A stretch of DNA of 64,000 bases from Desulfobacula sp. (GTDB taxonomy: Bacteria; Desulfobacterota; Desulfobacteria; Desulfobacterales; Desulfobacteraceae): assembly GCA_023701135.1 (NCBI GenBank), contig JAMPXP010000004.1, positions 124,001 to 188,000 of the forward strand, written 5' to 3'. Shown one piece after another: positions 1 to 11,229 of the stretch. The first letter of the stretch is position 1, and the number at the start of each line of letters is the position of its first letter. The position numbers and the translations under genes are program-made. The notes beneath the pieces were generated by a model, which was given only the letters and a program-made list of their open reading frames with translations, did not search any database and was not told the origin of the DNA.

Positions 1-2248
1 CCAGAACCTGTTTTTCCATGGCAATGATATCTTCTTCATCATCCACCAGGAGAATTCTTTCCGTTCCGCCGGGTATGGGCTCCTGGATAAGGGCCTCCGG
101 GGGTTCAGCAGCCTTCCGGATCACCGGAAGATAAACATGGATTTGAGTCCCCCGGCCCGGATCACTGTAAACCTGGACGGCACCGTTCATATGTTTGATA
201 ATCCCATGGACCACGGACAACCCCAGCCCGGTTCCCTTGCCTTGCACCTTTGTGGTAAAAAACGGCTCAAACATCCGATCTATGATATCCCGGCTCATGC
301 CTTTTCCGGTATCCGCCACCGTCAGACAGGCATAGGAACCAGGCGCCATATCCGGATCAATCAGATCATATGCCCCGAGTTCTGCTTCTTTGAGCGTCAC
401 GGTCAGTTCTCCGCCGGTCTCTTCCATGGCATGAAAGGCATTGGTGGCCAGATTCATGATAATCTGATGAATCTGCGTTGGATCTCCAATGATCACCCCG
501 CAGTCGGGCCGGATGTCCTGACGAATGGCAATGGTGGCCGGAATCGTGGAACGGATCAGTTTCATGGCTTCTTTGATAATCGGCTGGATTTTTATCATTT
601 TCAATTCACTTTTCCCCTGACGGGAAAAGGTCAGGATCTGCTGCACCAGATCCCTGGCCCGCATTGCGCCGGAATAAATCTGATCCAGACTGTCACGGAA
701 CGGGCTTTCTTTGGGACAATCATCCATTAAAAGTTCCGTATGACCGATGATGGGAAAAAGGATATTGTTAAAATCATGGGCAATGCCTCCGGCAAGAGTG
801 CCGATGGATTCCATTTTCTGGGCCTGAGATAGTTTTTCTTCCGTTTCAATCTCATGGCTGATGTCCCGGAAGACCAGGACCACACCAATGAGACGGCCGT
901 CGCTATCCTTTATAGCAGCGGCAGAATCGGAAATCCGATATTCCTTTCCGTCTTTTGAGACCAGAATGGTATGGTTGGCAAGCCCCACCGTCAACCCATC
1001 CCTTAAGACTCTTTCAACCGGATTGTCCACTCGCTCCCGGGTTTCTGCATTGATGATGCAAAAGACCTCTTCCAGGGGTTTTCCCAGAGATTCATCCTGT
1101 TGCCGGCCGGTGAGGGATTCCGCCACCGGGTTCATGAGCGTGACAAAACCCTTGGCATCCGTTGAGATAACGGCGTCGCCAATGGCTTTTAAGGTTGTGC
1201 TGTGGCTCTCCAGGGCCTGCCTCAGGACGGATTCGGATTGATAGAGTTTTTGAAATTCAACCTTTTTTTCCCGTTGCCGGATCACCAGGCCCACCGCACC
1301 GATGAGAAGGGTCAGGCCGATGATCAGCAACACAAGAAGAAGAGAACGGAAATGCCATTCGGAAAAGGCTTCTTTCCTGTCGATCTTGGCAATCATGAAC
1401 CAGGGAGAATCCGGTATGGGCAGGATGACGGCTGAAACGTCCATCCCCCGATAGTCTTTGCCATCTACATATCCTTGTTTTCCCAGGGCCGCCATAACAG
1501 AAACAGCATCTTTCCGGGTCAGAGGAATCCGCAGGTTTAAGGCGGCGTCCGCTTGATAGCGAAGATCGTTCAAAAAAAGCACATGGTCATTGTCGCTTCG
1601 GACAAGAAGGGTCTCGGCAGTTTTTTCAGCCGTGGGCCAGGACTGGATCAGGGGAGACAGAAACCTTGTTATATCGGTGATAAGCACAAGCGCACCGATG
1701 GCCGGGGATTCCGGACCTTCGTCTTCAAAAAGCGGTGCAACAACGGTACTGTGAATGGATGGATCCTTGGGCTCTCTGTGCAGATCCAGGAAAACAGATT
1801 TTCTTTCGCCCAGCACTGTTTCCAGAACAGGCAGGTATCCTTTGTGGGCATCCAGGGTTCCGGAAAGGCTTAAAAGCTCTTTGCCTTCCAGGGATACCAG
1901 GATGATATCATCATAATCATGCTGGTCGGCAATGCTCCGGAACCGAAAAAGATTATCCTTGCGGTTCTCTTCACTGGGATCTGCCAGAAACCGGGGTACG
2001 CTGAGCCGTAAAAAAGCGGAAAAAAGTCCGGCATCCTTCAGATTATCCCTGCGCCAGTCCGTGATCTGATCCGACTTGAGCCTGGCAATGACGGTCAGTT
2101 TCTTTTCCACCTCCCTATGCATGGCCTTTTCCTGGGATTGATAAAGAAAGATCCCGCCGGATAAAAGAAGTATCAGTGTCAAGACGAGAAAGAATCGTGC
2201 ATGGGAATCGAGAAATGATATCATTCCACTGATATTTTTAATTTTCAT
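1..2248 (-). CDS. hybrid histidine kinase (N-terminal TM/extracytoplasmic sensor, PAS, HisKA, HATPase, start of receiver); C-terminus cut by the window edge
   Basis: Not in the ORF track because it runs off the left edge. Reverse translation reads [32 protein letters not shown]..., a PAS-like segment, [18 protein letters not shown] (H-box), HATPase motifs and ILLVDDEE at the edge; AAAAGGA RBS upstream of 2248. Confidence 0.85.
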   Translation of the reverse strand, partial: MKIKNISGMISFLDSHARFFLVLTLILLLSGGIFLYQSQEKAMHREVEKKLTVIARLKSDQITDWRRDNLKDAGLFSAFLRLSVPRFLADPSEENRKDNLFRFRSIADQHDYDDIILVSLEGKELLSLSGTLDAHKGYLPVLETVLGERKSVFLDLHREPKDPSIHSTVVAPLFEDEGPESPAIGALVLITDITRFLSPLIQSWPTAEKTAETLLVRSDNDHVLFLNDLRYQADAALNLRIPLTRKDAVSVMAALGKQGYVDGKDYRGMDVSAVILPIPDSPWFMIAKIDRKEAFSEWHFRSLLLVLLIIGLTLLIGAVGLVIRQREKKVEFQKLYQSESVLRQALESHSTTLKAIGDAVISTDAKGFVTLMNPVAESLTGRQQDESLGKPLEEVFCIINAETRERVDNPVERVLRDGLTVGLANHTILVSKDGKEYRISDSAAAIKDSDGRLIGVVLVFRDISHEIETEEKLSQAQKMESIGTLAGGIAHDFNNILFPIIGHTELLMDDCPKESPFRDSLDQIYSGAMRARDLVQQILTFSRQGKSELKMIKIQPIIKEAMKLIRSTIPATIAIRQDIRPDCGVIIGDPTQIHQIIMNLATNAFHAMEETGGELTVTLKEAELGAYDLIDPDMAPGSYACLTVADTGKGMSRDIIDRMFEPFFTTKVQGKGTGLGLSVVHGIIKHMNGAVQVYSDPGRGTQIHVYLPVIRKAAEPPEALIQEPIPGGTERILLVDDEEDIIAMEKQVL

Positions 2249-2278
2249 TTTATATTGGTTTTCCTTTTTCAACCGTTG

Positions 2279-4537
2279 TCAACTGCCCAGCAACATCACA
2301 AGCGCTTCTGCCAATTCATTTTTCGTTACCGGTTTCATGAGGATTTTATCCGGCTTTGTGCCTGTCGCCTTTTGATTCAAGATCGTTTCATTAAACCCTG
2401 AACATAAAATCACCGGGATCTCCGGTCTGATTTTTTTGATCCCGGAGATGAGTTTATCCCCTGTCAGATCCGGCATGGTCAAATCGGTGATGACCAGATC
2501 AAAGCGTTTGGGATCTGATTTAACGAGCTCCAGGGCCTTTACGCTGCTGTTCTGACAGGTTACCCTGCACCCCATGCGGGACAGAGACCGGTCCAGCATG
2601 TTCAGCACGGCATCTTCATCATCCACCACCAGAATATGTTCATTCCTGGAAGCTGGAATTGCGGCCACGGCCTTGACCTCGGCATCCTCACCCCTGGGCA
2701 TGATCCGCGGCAGGTAAATGGAAAATTCACTTCCCCGGCCCATCCCGGTCTTCACACCGATTTCACCCCCCAGCTTTTTGACGATGCCGTGCACCACGGC
2801 CAGGCCAAGGCCGGTCCCCTTTCCTCGGACCTTGGTGGTGAAATAGGGCTCAAAAATTCTTTTCCGGGTCTTTTCGTCCATGCCGGAACCGGTATCGGCA
2901 ATTTTTAGGCAGACATAGGACCCCGGTTCTATTCCAAGGTCATGAACGCCCTCATTTTCCAACTCCATTTCCGATAGGTCCACCCTTAATTCACCCCCGG
3001 TTTCCTCCATAGCATGAAGGGCATTGGTCATAAGATTCATGGCCACCTGGTGGATCTGGGTGGGATCAGCCATAACCAGCCCGATATTGTCGGGGATATG
3101 ACTCATGATTTTGATGGTGGACGGCAAAGTGGCTTTGGCCAGCTTCAAGACTTCTTTTAAAATCAACTGGATTTTCAAGGGATGAACCTCCTGCTCCGTC
3201 TCCCGGCTGAACATCAGAATCTGCTGCACCAGGTCCCTGGCCCTGAAGGCCCCGCTTAAAACCGATTTCATCGATTCCCGGAGAGGACTGTCTTTGGGCA
3301 AATCCTCCAGGACCATCTCGGAAAAACCGATAATCGGAAACAGGATATTGTTAAAATCGTGGGCAATGCCGCCGGCAAGGGTTCCGACAGATTCCATCTT
3401 CTGGGACTGACGGAGCCGGGATTCCATTTGCCTTTGCGTTTCTTCAAGCTTTATCCGTTTCTCCAGCTCTTCTTTCATCCCTTCAAACAATCTCGCATTA
3501 TCAATGGCGATGGTGGCCAGTTCTGCAAACTGCTCCAGAATGGAAAGGGTTTCCGGAATAACGGGAATGCCGGGATCATGGTTGCCTAATCCAAGGGTGC
3601 CTTCAATTTTTGATCCCGAGGTCAAAGGCACGCTGATGGCAGAGGTGACAAAACCAAATTCGGGATTGTCGCTTTTTTCATCCCAGGCCTGGCAATCCTC
3701 GATCAGAAGGGATTCCCCGGTTTCCCAGACCTTTCCGGACAAGCCTTCTCCGGGTTTCACCCGGACACCGGTGAGCCCGGTGAATTTTCCACAGGCGGCC
3801 TTCATTTCCAAATCCCGGCAGCTTGGGTCATAGAGGTAAATAAAGCCGTTGGGGATGCCGGTGAGATTGGAGGCCCGGAGGATGATGGAATCCAGAACCC
3901 TCGTCAGGTCAAGGCGGGTAAACATGCCCAGGGAGGTATCGTGGAGGGCGGCCAGATATTCGTTTTTCCTGGCCAGGTCCGCAATCATCCGGTTTTTCAT
4001 GGTTCTTTGAAACGCCTGGTCCGACAATTGGTTGGCGATCAGAAACAGGGTTTTTGCAATATTTTTAAACTGATCCAAAGGCATGGCCTTGACTTCTTCC
4101 AGGGCCTCGGCAAATGCATCCCGGTTCGAACCGATGGTATGGGCATATTCTTTCATTACTTCCATATCCATTTCCGGGGTGCGGACCTGACCGACGAGCC
4201 AGTTGGCAATATGCTTTCCACCGACATGGATGCTGACGCCGGCATCCCAGAGTCCGCCGCTGAGGCAGGGCTGAATCACCGGACCCTGTTCATGATACCG
4301 GCCGATGATGCGGTCTGACTGCATGCAATTGAAAAGCCCTTTTTCGGTTTTGCGGATAATATCCATGCAAAGCCTGCAAAAATTACTGGGCTTTGTGATG
4401 GGCAGGCCCTCGACATCGGTGATGATGGAGGCGACGCCGGTAGCCGCAGCAAAAGAATCCTGAATTTCCTGGATCTCCTCCAGGTCAAAAAGGGAATCAA
4501 AGGAGGGGATATCCGGGTTTAAATGTGTTGGTGTCAT
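2279..4537 (-). CDS. hybrid histidine kinase with N-terminal PocR-type sensor, GAF, HisKA/HATPase and C-terminal receiver
   Basis: PocR-like [72 protein letters not shown]...LVITDLTMPD. Confidence 0.9.
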   Translation of the reverse strand: MTPTHLNPDIPSFDSLFDLEEIQEIQDSFAAATGVASIITDVEGLPITKPSNFCRLCMDIIRKTEKGLFNCMQSDRIIGRYHEQGPVIQPCLSGGLWDAGVSIHVGGKHIANWLVGQVRTPEMDMEVMKEYAHTIGSNRDAFAEALEEVKAMPLDQFKNIAKTLFLIANQLSDQAFQRTMKNRMIADLARKNEYLAALHDTSLGMFTRLDLTRVLDSIILRASNLTGIPNGFIYLYDPSCRDLEMKAACGKFTGLTGVRVKPGEGLSGKVWETGESLLIEDCQAWDEKSDNPEFGFVTSAISVPLTSGSKIEGTLGLGNHDPGIPVIPETLSILEQFAELATIAIDNARLFEGMKEELEKRIKLEETQRQMESRLRQSQKMESVGTLAGGIAHDFNNILFPIIGFSEMVLEDLPKDSPLRESMKSVLSGAFRARDLVQQILMFSRETEQEVHPLKIQLILKEVLKLAKATLPSTIKIMSHIPDNIGLVMADPTQIHQVAMNLMTNALHAMEETGGELRVDLSEMELENEGVHDLGIEPGSYVCLKIADTGSGMDEKTRKRIFEPYFTTKVRGKGTGLGLAVVHGIVKKLGGEIGVKTGMGRGSEFSIYLPRIMPRGEDAEVKAVAAIPASRNEHILVVDDEDAVLNMLDRSLSRMGCRVTCQNSSVKALELVKSDPKRFDLVITDLTMPDLTGDKLISGIKKIRPEIPVILCSGFNETILNQKATGTKPDKILMKPVTKNELAEALVMLLGS

Positions 4538-4554
4538 ATGGTTTTCCCTTCTGC

Positions 4555-5340
4555 CTATTCTTTCTTTTGATACCCGCTGGGCAAAATGGTGGTCAGGGAG
4601 TGAACAAGCCCGTTAAGGCTTTCGGAAAGGCCTACAAAAAAATACCCCCCTGGTTTTAAGGCCCTGCAAAGACGGTCCACAACCCTTTGCCGGGTCTGAG
4701 CATCAAAATAGATCATCACGTTTCTGCAAAAAATAATATCAAAGGTGTCCTGCGGCGTGTCCGACAAAAGATTGAACTTGGCAAAGCTCACCCGTTGCCG
4801 GACCTCCGGCTTGATCCTTACGTAATCCTTCCATTGGTCCTGGCCCTTTTGGAAATAGGTGCGAAGCATGGAAGGGGGAACCTGTTTCACCCGGTCCCCC
4901 GGATAAACGGCCCTGCGGCCGAGATCCAGCATGGAATCGGAGACATCCGAGGCAAAGATGCTGAAGGAGAACCCGGCGGCCATGAGTTGAACCGCAATGG
5001 AATAGGCTTCCTCTCCGCTGGATGAGGCCGCGCTCCAAATCTTCAGGGGTTTGGTTTTCTCCAGAGTCCTGATGAGGTATTCGCAATGCTTGTTTTCCCG
5101 GAAAAAAAAAGTATGATTGGTGGTGACGGCATCGATAAATTCATTGAATTCATCCGGGTCCGCCGATATGAGATCCATATAGCCGGAAACAGAGGAAATG
5201 CCCTTGATCCGCATTCTTTTGGAAAGCCTGGCCACCAGAAGACTGTATTTTTTTTCACTGAGAACAATACCGGTTTCCTGATAAACGATTTTGGCCAGTT
5301 TCTGATGCTGTTCACGGCTCAGTCGGGTCTCAGCATTCAT
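4555..5340 (-). CDS. cheR: chemotaxis protein methyltransferase CheR
   Basis: KIWSAASSSGEEAYSIAV, FDIIFCRNVMIYFD, LKPGGYFFVGLSESL. Confidence 0.95.
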   Translation of the reverse strand: MNAETRLSREQHQKLAKIVYQETGIVLSEKKYSLLVARLSKRMRIKGISSVSGYMDLISADPDEFNEFIDAVTTNHTFFFRENKHCEYLIRTLEKTKPLKIWSAASSSGEEAYSIAVQLMAAGFSFSIFASDVSDSMLDLGRRAVYPGDRVKQVPPSMLRTYFQKGQDQWKDYVRIKPEVRQRVSFAKFNLLSDTPQDTFDIIFCRNVMIYFDAQTRQRVVDRLCRALKPGGYFFVGLSESLNGLVHSLTTILPSGYQKKE

Positions 5341-5359
5341 AAACGAATCCGCTTTTCAT

Positions 5360-6412
<1,053 letters not shown>

Positions 6413-6431
6413 CTACCTCTTTATATTTCCG

Positions 6432-6881
6432 TCACCCCAGAGTGATGTGGACGGCCATTTCCGGCCCCGTGGTGTTAATGATCAGGGTTCCTTCATTCTC
6501 AGGAAATTCGGTTCCGGGAACCAGCTTTGGAATACTCAGTTCAAAGGGGACCTTGGTCTTTATCTTTCTCAAGGCATTGCCGGCCATCATGTTCACGGCT
6601 TCCGCCAGGGTGCCATCCAGAAGATCCTCTTTCATAGATTCGCCCGATTCCCCCATGAAATTTTCCGCCATTTCCATAAGGAGCTGCCTTGGCGTCAGAA
6701 GGATAACACTGCCGGAACAGTCCCCTGAAAAATCAAGCCGGCAGGCTTTGCCCTTTTTGCCTTTTAAGGCCTTTATCTGCTTAAGCGCCGGTTCATCCAC
6801 AAATTCAACCGGCAGAAAAAACATGGTCTCCATGACCTCAGAAATCGAGGTTTTCATTGCCGTCATGATCGTCTTCATCAT
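6432..6881 (-). CDS. CheX-like chemotaxis phosphatase-family protein
   Basis: 149 aa protein in che gene context, CheX/CheC-like fold motifs (DGTLAEAVNMMAGNALRKI). Confidence 0.7.
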   Translation of the reverse strand: MMKTIMTAMKTSISEVMETMFFLPVEFVDEPALKQIKALKGKKGKACRLDFSGDCSGSVILLTPRQLLMEMAENFMGESGESMKEDLLDGTLAEAVNMMAGNALRKIKTKVPFELSIPKLVPGTEFPENEGTLIINTTGPEMAVHITLG

Positions 6882-7263
6882 AGCTCGCCTCCCCGAGAAA
6901 TTTCACGATTAAATCCCTGATGGCCTCTGCCGTAAAGGGTTTTGCAAGATAGCCGGCAGCGCCGCCTTCCATAAAGTCCCTGATCCTGGATTCATTTCCC
7001 TCCGTTGATATCACCACCATGGGAATAGTGTTTAAAAGATCGTCGGCCTTTACGGCCCGGATCAATTCAAGCCCGTTCATGACCGGCATATTATGGTCGG
7101 TCAGGACCATATCCACCCAGTTGTTTTTCAGCAGGGTCAGGGCTTCCTTCCCATTGGCCGCTTCCATAAATTCAGATTTTCCATAGCCGGCCGCCCGGAT
7201 GGTTTTTTTAATCACGGACCGCATGGGCAAAGAATCATCAACAATCAGTATTGAATATGACAT
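6838..7263 (-). CDS. cheY: CheY-type single-domain response regulator
   Basis: SILIVDDSLPMRSVIKKTI, MVLTDHNMPVMNGLELI, STEGNESRI, GYLAKPFTAE. Confidence 0.93.
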   Translation of the reverse strand: MSYSILIVDDSLPMRSVIKKTIRAAGYGKSEFMEAANGKEALTLLKNNWVDMVLTDHNMPVMNGLELIRAVKADDLLNTIPMVVISTEGNESRIRDFMEGGAAGYLAKPFTAEAIRDLIVKFLGEASYDEDDHDGNENLDF

Positions 7264-7280
7264 GTGTTTTTTCCCCGGTT

Positions 7281-8129
7281 TTAGACCATATGTAATAAAT
7301 TTTCAATTTTCTGCATATTCTCACCATACGCTGCAATGATCAGGGCCATATCATCGGCGCCAAAGCCCAGCTCCCGGAGGGACTGATCCCTGAACCGGTA
7401 GGCCAACCCGTCGTCGCCGACACCGACACCGATCATCATGCAGATGCAGTCGGCCAGATATACGACCGCCACCTCTTTGTCCTTGATCATGGTTTCATCG
7501 GCCAGGTGATGGTGCCGGATGATTTTGACCATTTTGGGGCTGAATTTCCAGGTTTTGGCAATCATGGCCCCAAGCTCGGCATGGTCGATTCCCAGGACTT
7601 TTTTTTCAGCTTCCCGGAAGCTTAAATTTTCTTTTTCCACCAGATCCAGGATTTTATGCCTGGACCTGGCCACATATTTTTCCAGGATGATTTTACCGAT
7701 ATCCTTGACCAGGGATGCGGTAAAAATCGTATTTTTATTGGCCAGACCTATCTTTGCGGCCATCTGTTTGGCGATCACGGCCGAAGACACGGAATAGCGC
7801 CACATCTCCCCTTCTTCCAGGCCATAGCCCCCCTGGCTGCCGGAAAAGCTGGCAGCGCCGGATTTAAGCAACACCAGTTCAATGACCTGGTCCGTCCCCA
7901 GCATATTGACGGCATCCTTGATGGACTCTGCCGGATGTTTCAACCCGAAATAGGCTGAATTACAGGCTCGCAGTACATTTGCCGTCATGACCGGATCATA
8001 CTGGATGACATTGGCCATGTCTTCCATGGAACTGCCGGGATTGTCCACAACTGCCAGAAGCTGGTGGGCCACGGCAGGAATGGGCTTTAAATTCTGAATC
8101 TCGGCCAGAAGATACTGAAGGGAGCTCAT
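7281..8129 (-). CDS. HDOD domain protein
   Basis: PIPAVAHQLLAVVDNPGSSMEDMANVIQYDPVMTANVLRACNSAYFG; HAELGAMIAKTWKF. Confidence 0.92.
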   Translation of the reverse strand: MSSLQYLLAEIQNLKPIPAVAHQLLAVVDNPGSSMEDMANVIQYDPVMTANVLRACNSAYFGLKHPAESIKDAVNMLGTDQVIELVLLKSGAASFSGSQGGYGLEEGEMWRYSVSSAVIAKQMAAKIGLANKNTIFTASLVKDIGKIILEKYVARSRHKILDLVEKENLSFREAEKKVLGIDHAELGAMIAKTWKFSPKMVKIIRHHHLADETMIKDKEVAVVYLADCICMMIGVGVGDDGLAYRFRDQSLRELGFGADDMALIIAAYGENMQKIENLLHMV

Positions 8130-8605
8130 ATTTTGACCTCCTGGGCCCCGGAGGTTTTGATATAAATATCCCCTGTTCCGATCTCAAGCCTGACGGTCCG
8201 GTTAATGTTTCCGCCCACATCCTGCTTATGGATGATGACATTGTTTTTAAAAAACATCTTCTTCAAGGCCATATAATTTCTCTTGCCGATATTAAAAAAC
8301 CCTTTCTGGTCTAGAATTTCCGCCCCGCCGGCCACATAGATCCGGATTCTTGATTTGACGGCCCCCAATTGGTAGGCCGTCTTGAACAGAATGGGAATCC
8401 CGGTATCGGCAAACATGAAGGGCCTTGCCGCGGCCTTTTCCCGGTCTATGGAAGATTCGGGCAGCATATAGTGGAGCATACCCCCCACCCTCACCGCCGG
8501 ATCATAGACCACCAGCCCGATGCAGGACCCCAGAGAATAGGTGATCACCGATTCCGCCGGGTTATTGCTCACCTTCATGTCTGCTACGCCAACAATCTGT
8601 TTCAT
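8126..8605 (-). CDS. cheD: chemoreceptor glutamine deamidase CheD
   Basis: YSLGSCIGLVVYDPAVRVGGMLHYMLPES, IYVAGGAEIL, IGKRNY. Confidence 0.94.
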   Translation of the reverse strand: MKQIVGVADMKVSNNPAESVITYSLGSCIGLVVYDPAVRVGGMLHYMLPESSIDREKAAARPFMFADTGIPILFKTAYQLGAVKSRIRIYVAGGAEILDQKGFFNIGKRNYMALKKMFFKNNVIIHKQDVGGNINRTVRLEIGTGDIYIKTSGAQEVKI

Positions 8606-8664
8606 TGGTCCTTCCTTTTATCCGCTCTGTCTTTTCGTCAACATGAATGGTTCTATTTTAAACA

Positions 8665-11178
8665 TCAGCCCTCCTGGGCAATGGAAAATATACCGTGGAT
8701 ATCCAGAATCAGCCCCACCCGGCCGTCGGACAGGATGGCGCCCCCGGCAATCCCCTTAATGGTTTCAAGACCGGTGCCGAGGCTTTTAATGACATATTCG
8801 TCCTTGCCCAGCAATTCATCAATCAGAAGGGCTCTTTTTTCATCCTTTGATTCCACCACCACCACCAGACAGTCCTGAACCGGTTTCTTCCCCTTGCCGC
8901 TCTTAAAGATCTCGCTGAGCCGGATCAGGGGAATCAGATTGCCCCTGTCTTTTACCATTTCGCCCTTGCCCTCCACGGTAAAATAATCGTTTGGTCCGGG
9001 TTTAAAGGCTTTCTGCACGGCAGTGGTGGGGATAACGTATTTTTCCGTTTCCACCCGGATCAACATGCCGTCGATGATGGCCAGGGTCAAGGGAAGGCTG
9101 ATGGTGAATTTAGTTCCTCTATCCTTTTGGGAGGCAATGTTCAAATGACCCCGGAATTTTTCAATGCCGGATTTGACCACATCCATGCCCACGCCCCGGC
9201 CCGACACATCGGTGATCTTTTCCGCCGTTGAAAACCCGGGTTCAAGAATGAGGTCATAAATCCGGGCATCGGTCATCTGTTCGTGGCCCGTGATAAGTCC
9301 CGTGCTCACCGCCTTTTTTAGGATTCTCTCCTTATCCAGGCCCTTGCCGTCATCTTCGATTTCAATGATGATATGACCGCCCTTGTGATAGGCCCGAAGG
9401 TGGATATTGCCTTGAAGGGCTTTGCCTTTTGCCTTGCGTTCCCCCGACGGTTCAATGCCGTGATCCAGAGAATTGCGGATCATGTGGACCATGGGTTCAT
9501 ACAGGGCATCCACCACATTCCGGTCGATCTCCGTATCTTCTCCGGACATGGAAAGATTCACATCCTTTCCGACTTTCCGGGACAGGTCCCGGACCAGGCG
9601 GATCATTTTCATGAAGGTGGCCTTGATGGGGATCATCCGCATGGACATGGCAATGTTCTGCATATTGGTGACAATCTGGCCGAGATGGGCCACACTCTGG
9701 TTCAATGCCGGGTCATGGGCGGTTTGCTGACGCAGCATGGCCTGGGCAATGACCAGTTCCCCTGCATAATCCACCAGATCATCCAGTTTCTGGGTACTGA
9801 CCTTGACCTGGATTTCGGGTTTGTTCCGGACGGCATTCTGTTCCGCCAGAGCGGACACCACCTGCCCCGGATCCAGTCGTCTGCCTTCCACCAGGATTTC
9901 CCCCAGTTTCTTGCCCGGGCAGGCTCTCTGGGTTTCAAGGGCGTCTTCAACCGTCTCCTGGTCCACGGCGTTTTTCCGGATCAGGATTTGGCCCAGGGGC
10001 TCTTTTTCGCCCTGGGTCATGGCCGCCTGGATGCGCTGGAGTTTATGTCTCAGGATTTCCGTATCAATATCCTCATCCGGCTGCCAAAACCCGGTCTCAA
10101 TACCTTTTTTGACCCTTCCAATGAGGGCCTTCAGGGTATCCACAGACTCAAGAACGGCATCCGTGGCCTGCTGGTCAATGACAAATTCTCCGCTCCGGGC
10201 GCTGTCCAGGAGATTTTCCGTGGCATGGGCCAGCTTATTGATCCGGGTCAGGGACAGGAACCCGGAAACCCCCTTGATGGTATGAAAGGGCCGGAAGATA
10301 TCATTGATAATATCCTTGTTGGATGGGTCCTGCTCAAGGTCGATGAGTTTGATTTCTATGGTTTCAAGATTTTCAAAGGCCTCGGCGACAAAATCGGCAA
10401 GGATCTCCATGTCGTCGGTGGAAATTCGCTCAGGACCGGCCGGGGGAAAGGGTTCCGGTATATTTTCCTCAGAGTCGACGGATTTTTTTGTCTTGGCCGT
10501 CTCAAAGCTTGCATTCAAGAGGTCCAGGACATCGGAATAATCAAAGATAAAGGCCTTTCCCCTTTTTCGATGGCTGAGGATGGATTTTAAGAGCAGGGCG
10601 CCTTCTTCTATGGGCCTTGTATGACATATATTTTCCAGGGTGATGCTTTCCACATAGTGTTTGCAGGCCAGGGCAACCTCATGGAAGATGGGCGGATCAT
10701 CATTTTTGGACCCCTCGATCAAATCATCCAGGATATGGTGCAGGGCTCCGAGGTCCGGAATTTCCTCGGGACAGAAGGAATGAATGAGACCGTCAAATGT
10801 CTCGAGGCCTGCCTCAATTGTTTCAAGATCGGAACACTGGGGGGCCGGGTCTTCTGAAAAGTCTTCCGTTACAGGCGCTTTTGCTGCCCCTCCCGTTTCT
10901 TCCAGTTCCCGCAGAGAAAAAGACAGGGCAGTGATCAAATCCCCAAGGGCCGTCATCCGTGTTTCTGCTTCTCCGGGGTCACTCACCAGGGCATTGATCA
11001 TTTTTCTGGCTTTTTGAATGCTTTCAGCCTCGGTTTTGAGCCTCAATTTTCTGCATCGGTCATGGATCTGCTTTAATACCGGCAACAAACCGGATAGGGT
11101 TTCGGGTTCTTCCGGGTTTGCCATCATAAAATCACAGGCCAGCTTTTCCGTTAAGCCTTGAATCTCTTGAGAAACCAT
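8665..11178 (-). CDS. cheA: chemotaxis histidine kinase CheA with an extra MshEN-like tandem motif upstream of the dimerisation domain
   Basis: FHTIKGVSGFL HPt; MRMIPIKATFMKMIRLVRDLSRKVGK; NSLDHGIE N-box; GRGVGMDVVKS; CheW-like C-terminus. Confidence 0.95.
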   Translation of the reverse strand: MVSQEIQGLTEKLACDFMMANPEEPETLSGLLPVLKQIHDRCRKLRLKTEAESIQKARKMINALVSDPGEAETRMTALGDLITALSFSLRELEETGGAAKAPVTEDFSEDPAPQCSDLETIEAGLETFDGLIHSFCPEEIPDLGALHHILDDLIEGSKNDDPPIFHEVALACKHYVESITLENICHTRPIEEGALLLKSILSHRKRGKAFIFDYSDVLDLLNASFETAKTKKSVDSEENIPEPFPPAGPERISTDDMEILADFVAEAFENLETIEIKLIDLEQDPSNKDIINDIFRPFHTIKGVSGFLSLTRINKLAHATENLLDSARSGEFVIDQQATDAVLESVDTLKALIGRVKKGIETGFWQPDEDIDTEILRHKLQRIQAAMTQGEKEPLGQILIRKNAVDQETVEDALETQRACPGKKLGEILVEGRRLDPGQVVSALAEQNAVRNKPEIQVKVSTQKLDDLVDYAGELVIAQAMLRQQTAHDPALNQSVAHLGQIVTNMQNIAMSMRMIPIKATFMKMIRLVRDLSRKVGKDVNLSMSGEDTEIDRNVVDALYEPMVHMIRNSLDHGIEPSGERKAKGKALQGNIHLRAYHKGGHIIIEIEDDGKGLDKERILKKAVSTGLITGHEQMTDARIYDLILEPGFSTAEKITDVSGRGVGMDVVKSGIEKFRGHLNIASQKDRGTKFTISLPLTLAIIDGMLIRVETEKYVIPTTAVQKAFKPGPNDYFTVEGKGEMVKDRGNLIPLIRLSEIFKSGKGKKPVQDCLVVVVESKDEKRALLIDELLGKDEYVIKSLGTGLETIKGIAGGAILSDGRVGLILDIHGIFSIAQEG

Positions 11179-11229
11179 AATTGTGTCCTTGTTCTGTTAC
11201 AATCATTCATATTCAGGTGAACGCCCATT

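Noticed and set aside
137-1873. Plus-strand ORFs at the left edge
   Set aside because: Antisense to the histidine kinase open across the left window edge; the reverse-strand translation has H-box and PAS motifs.
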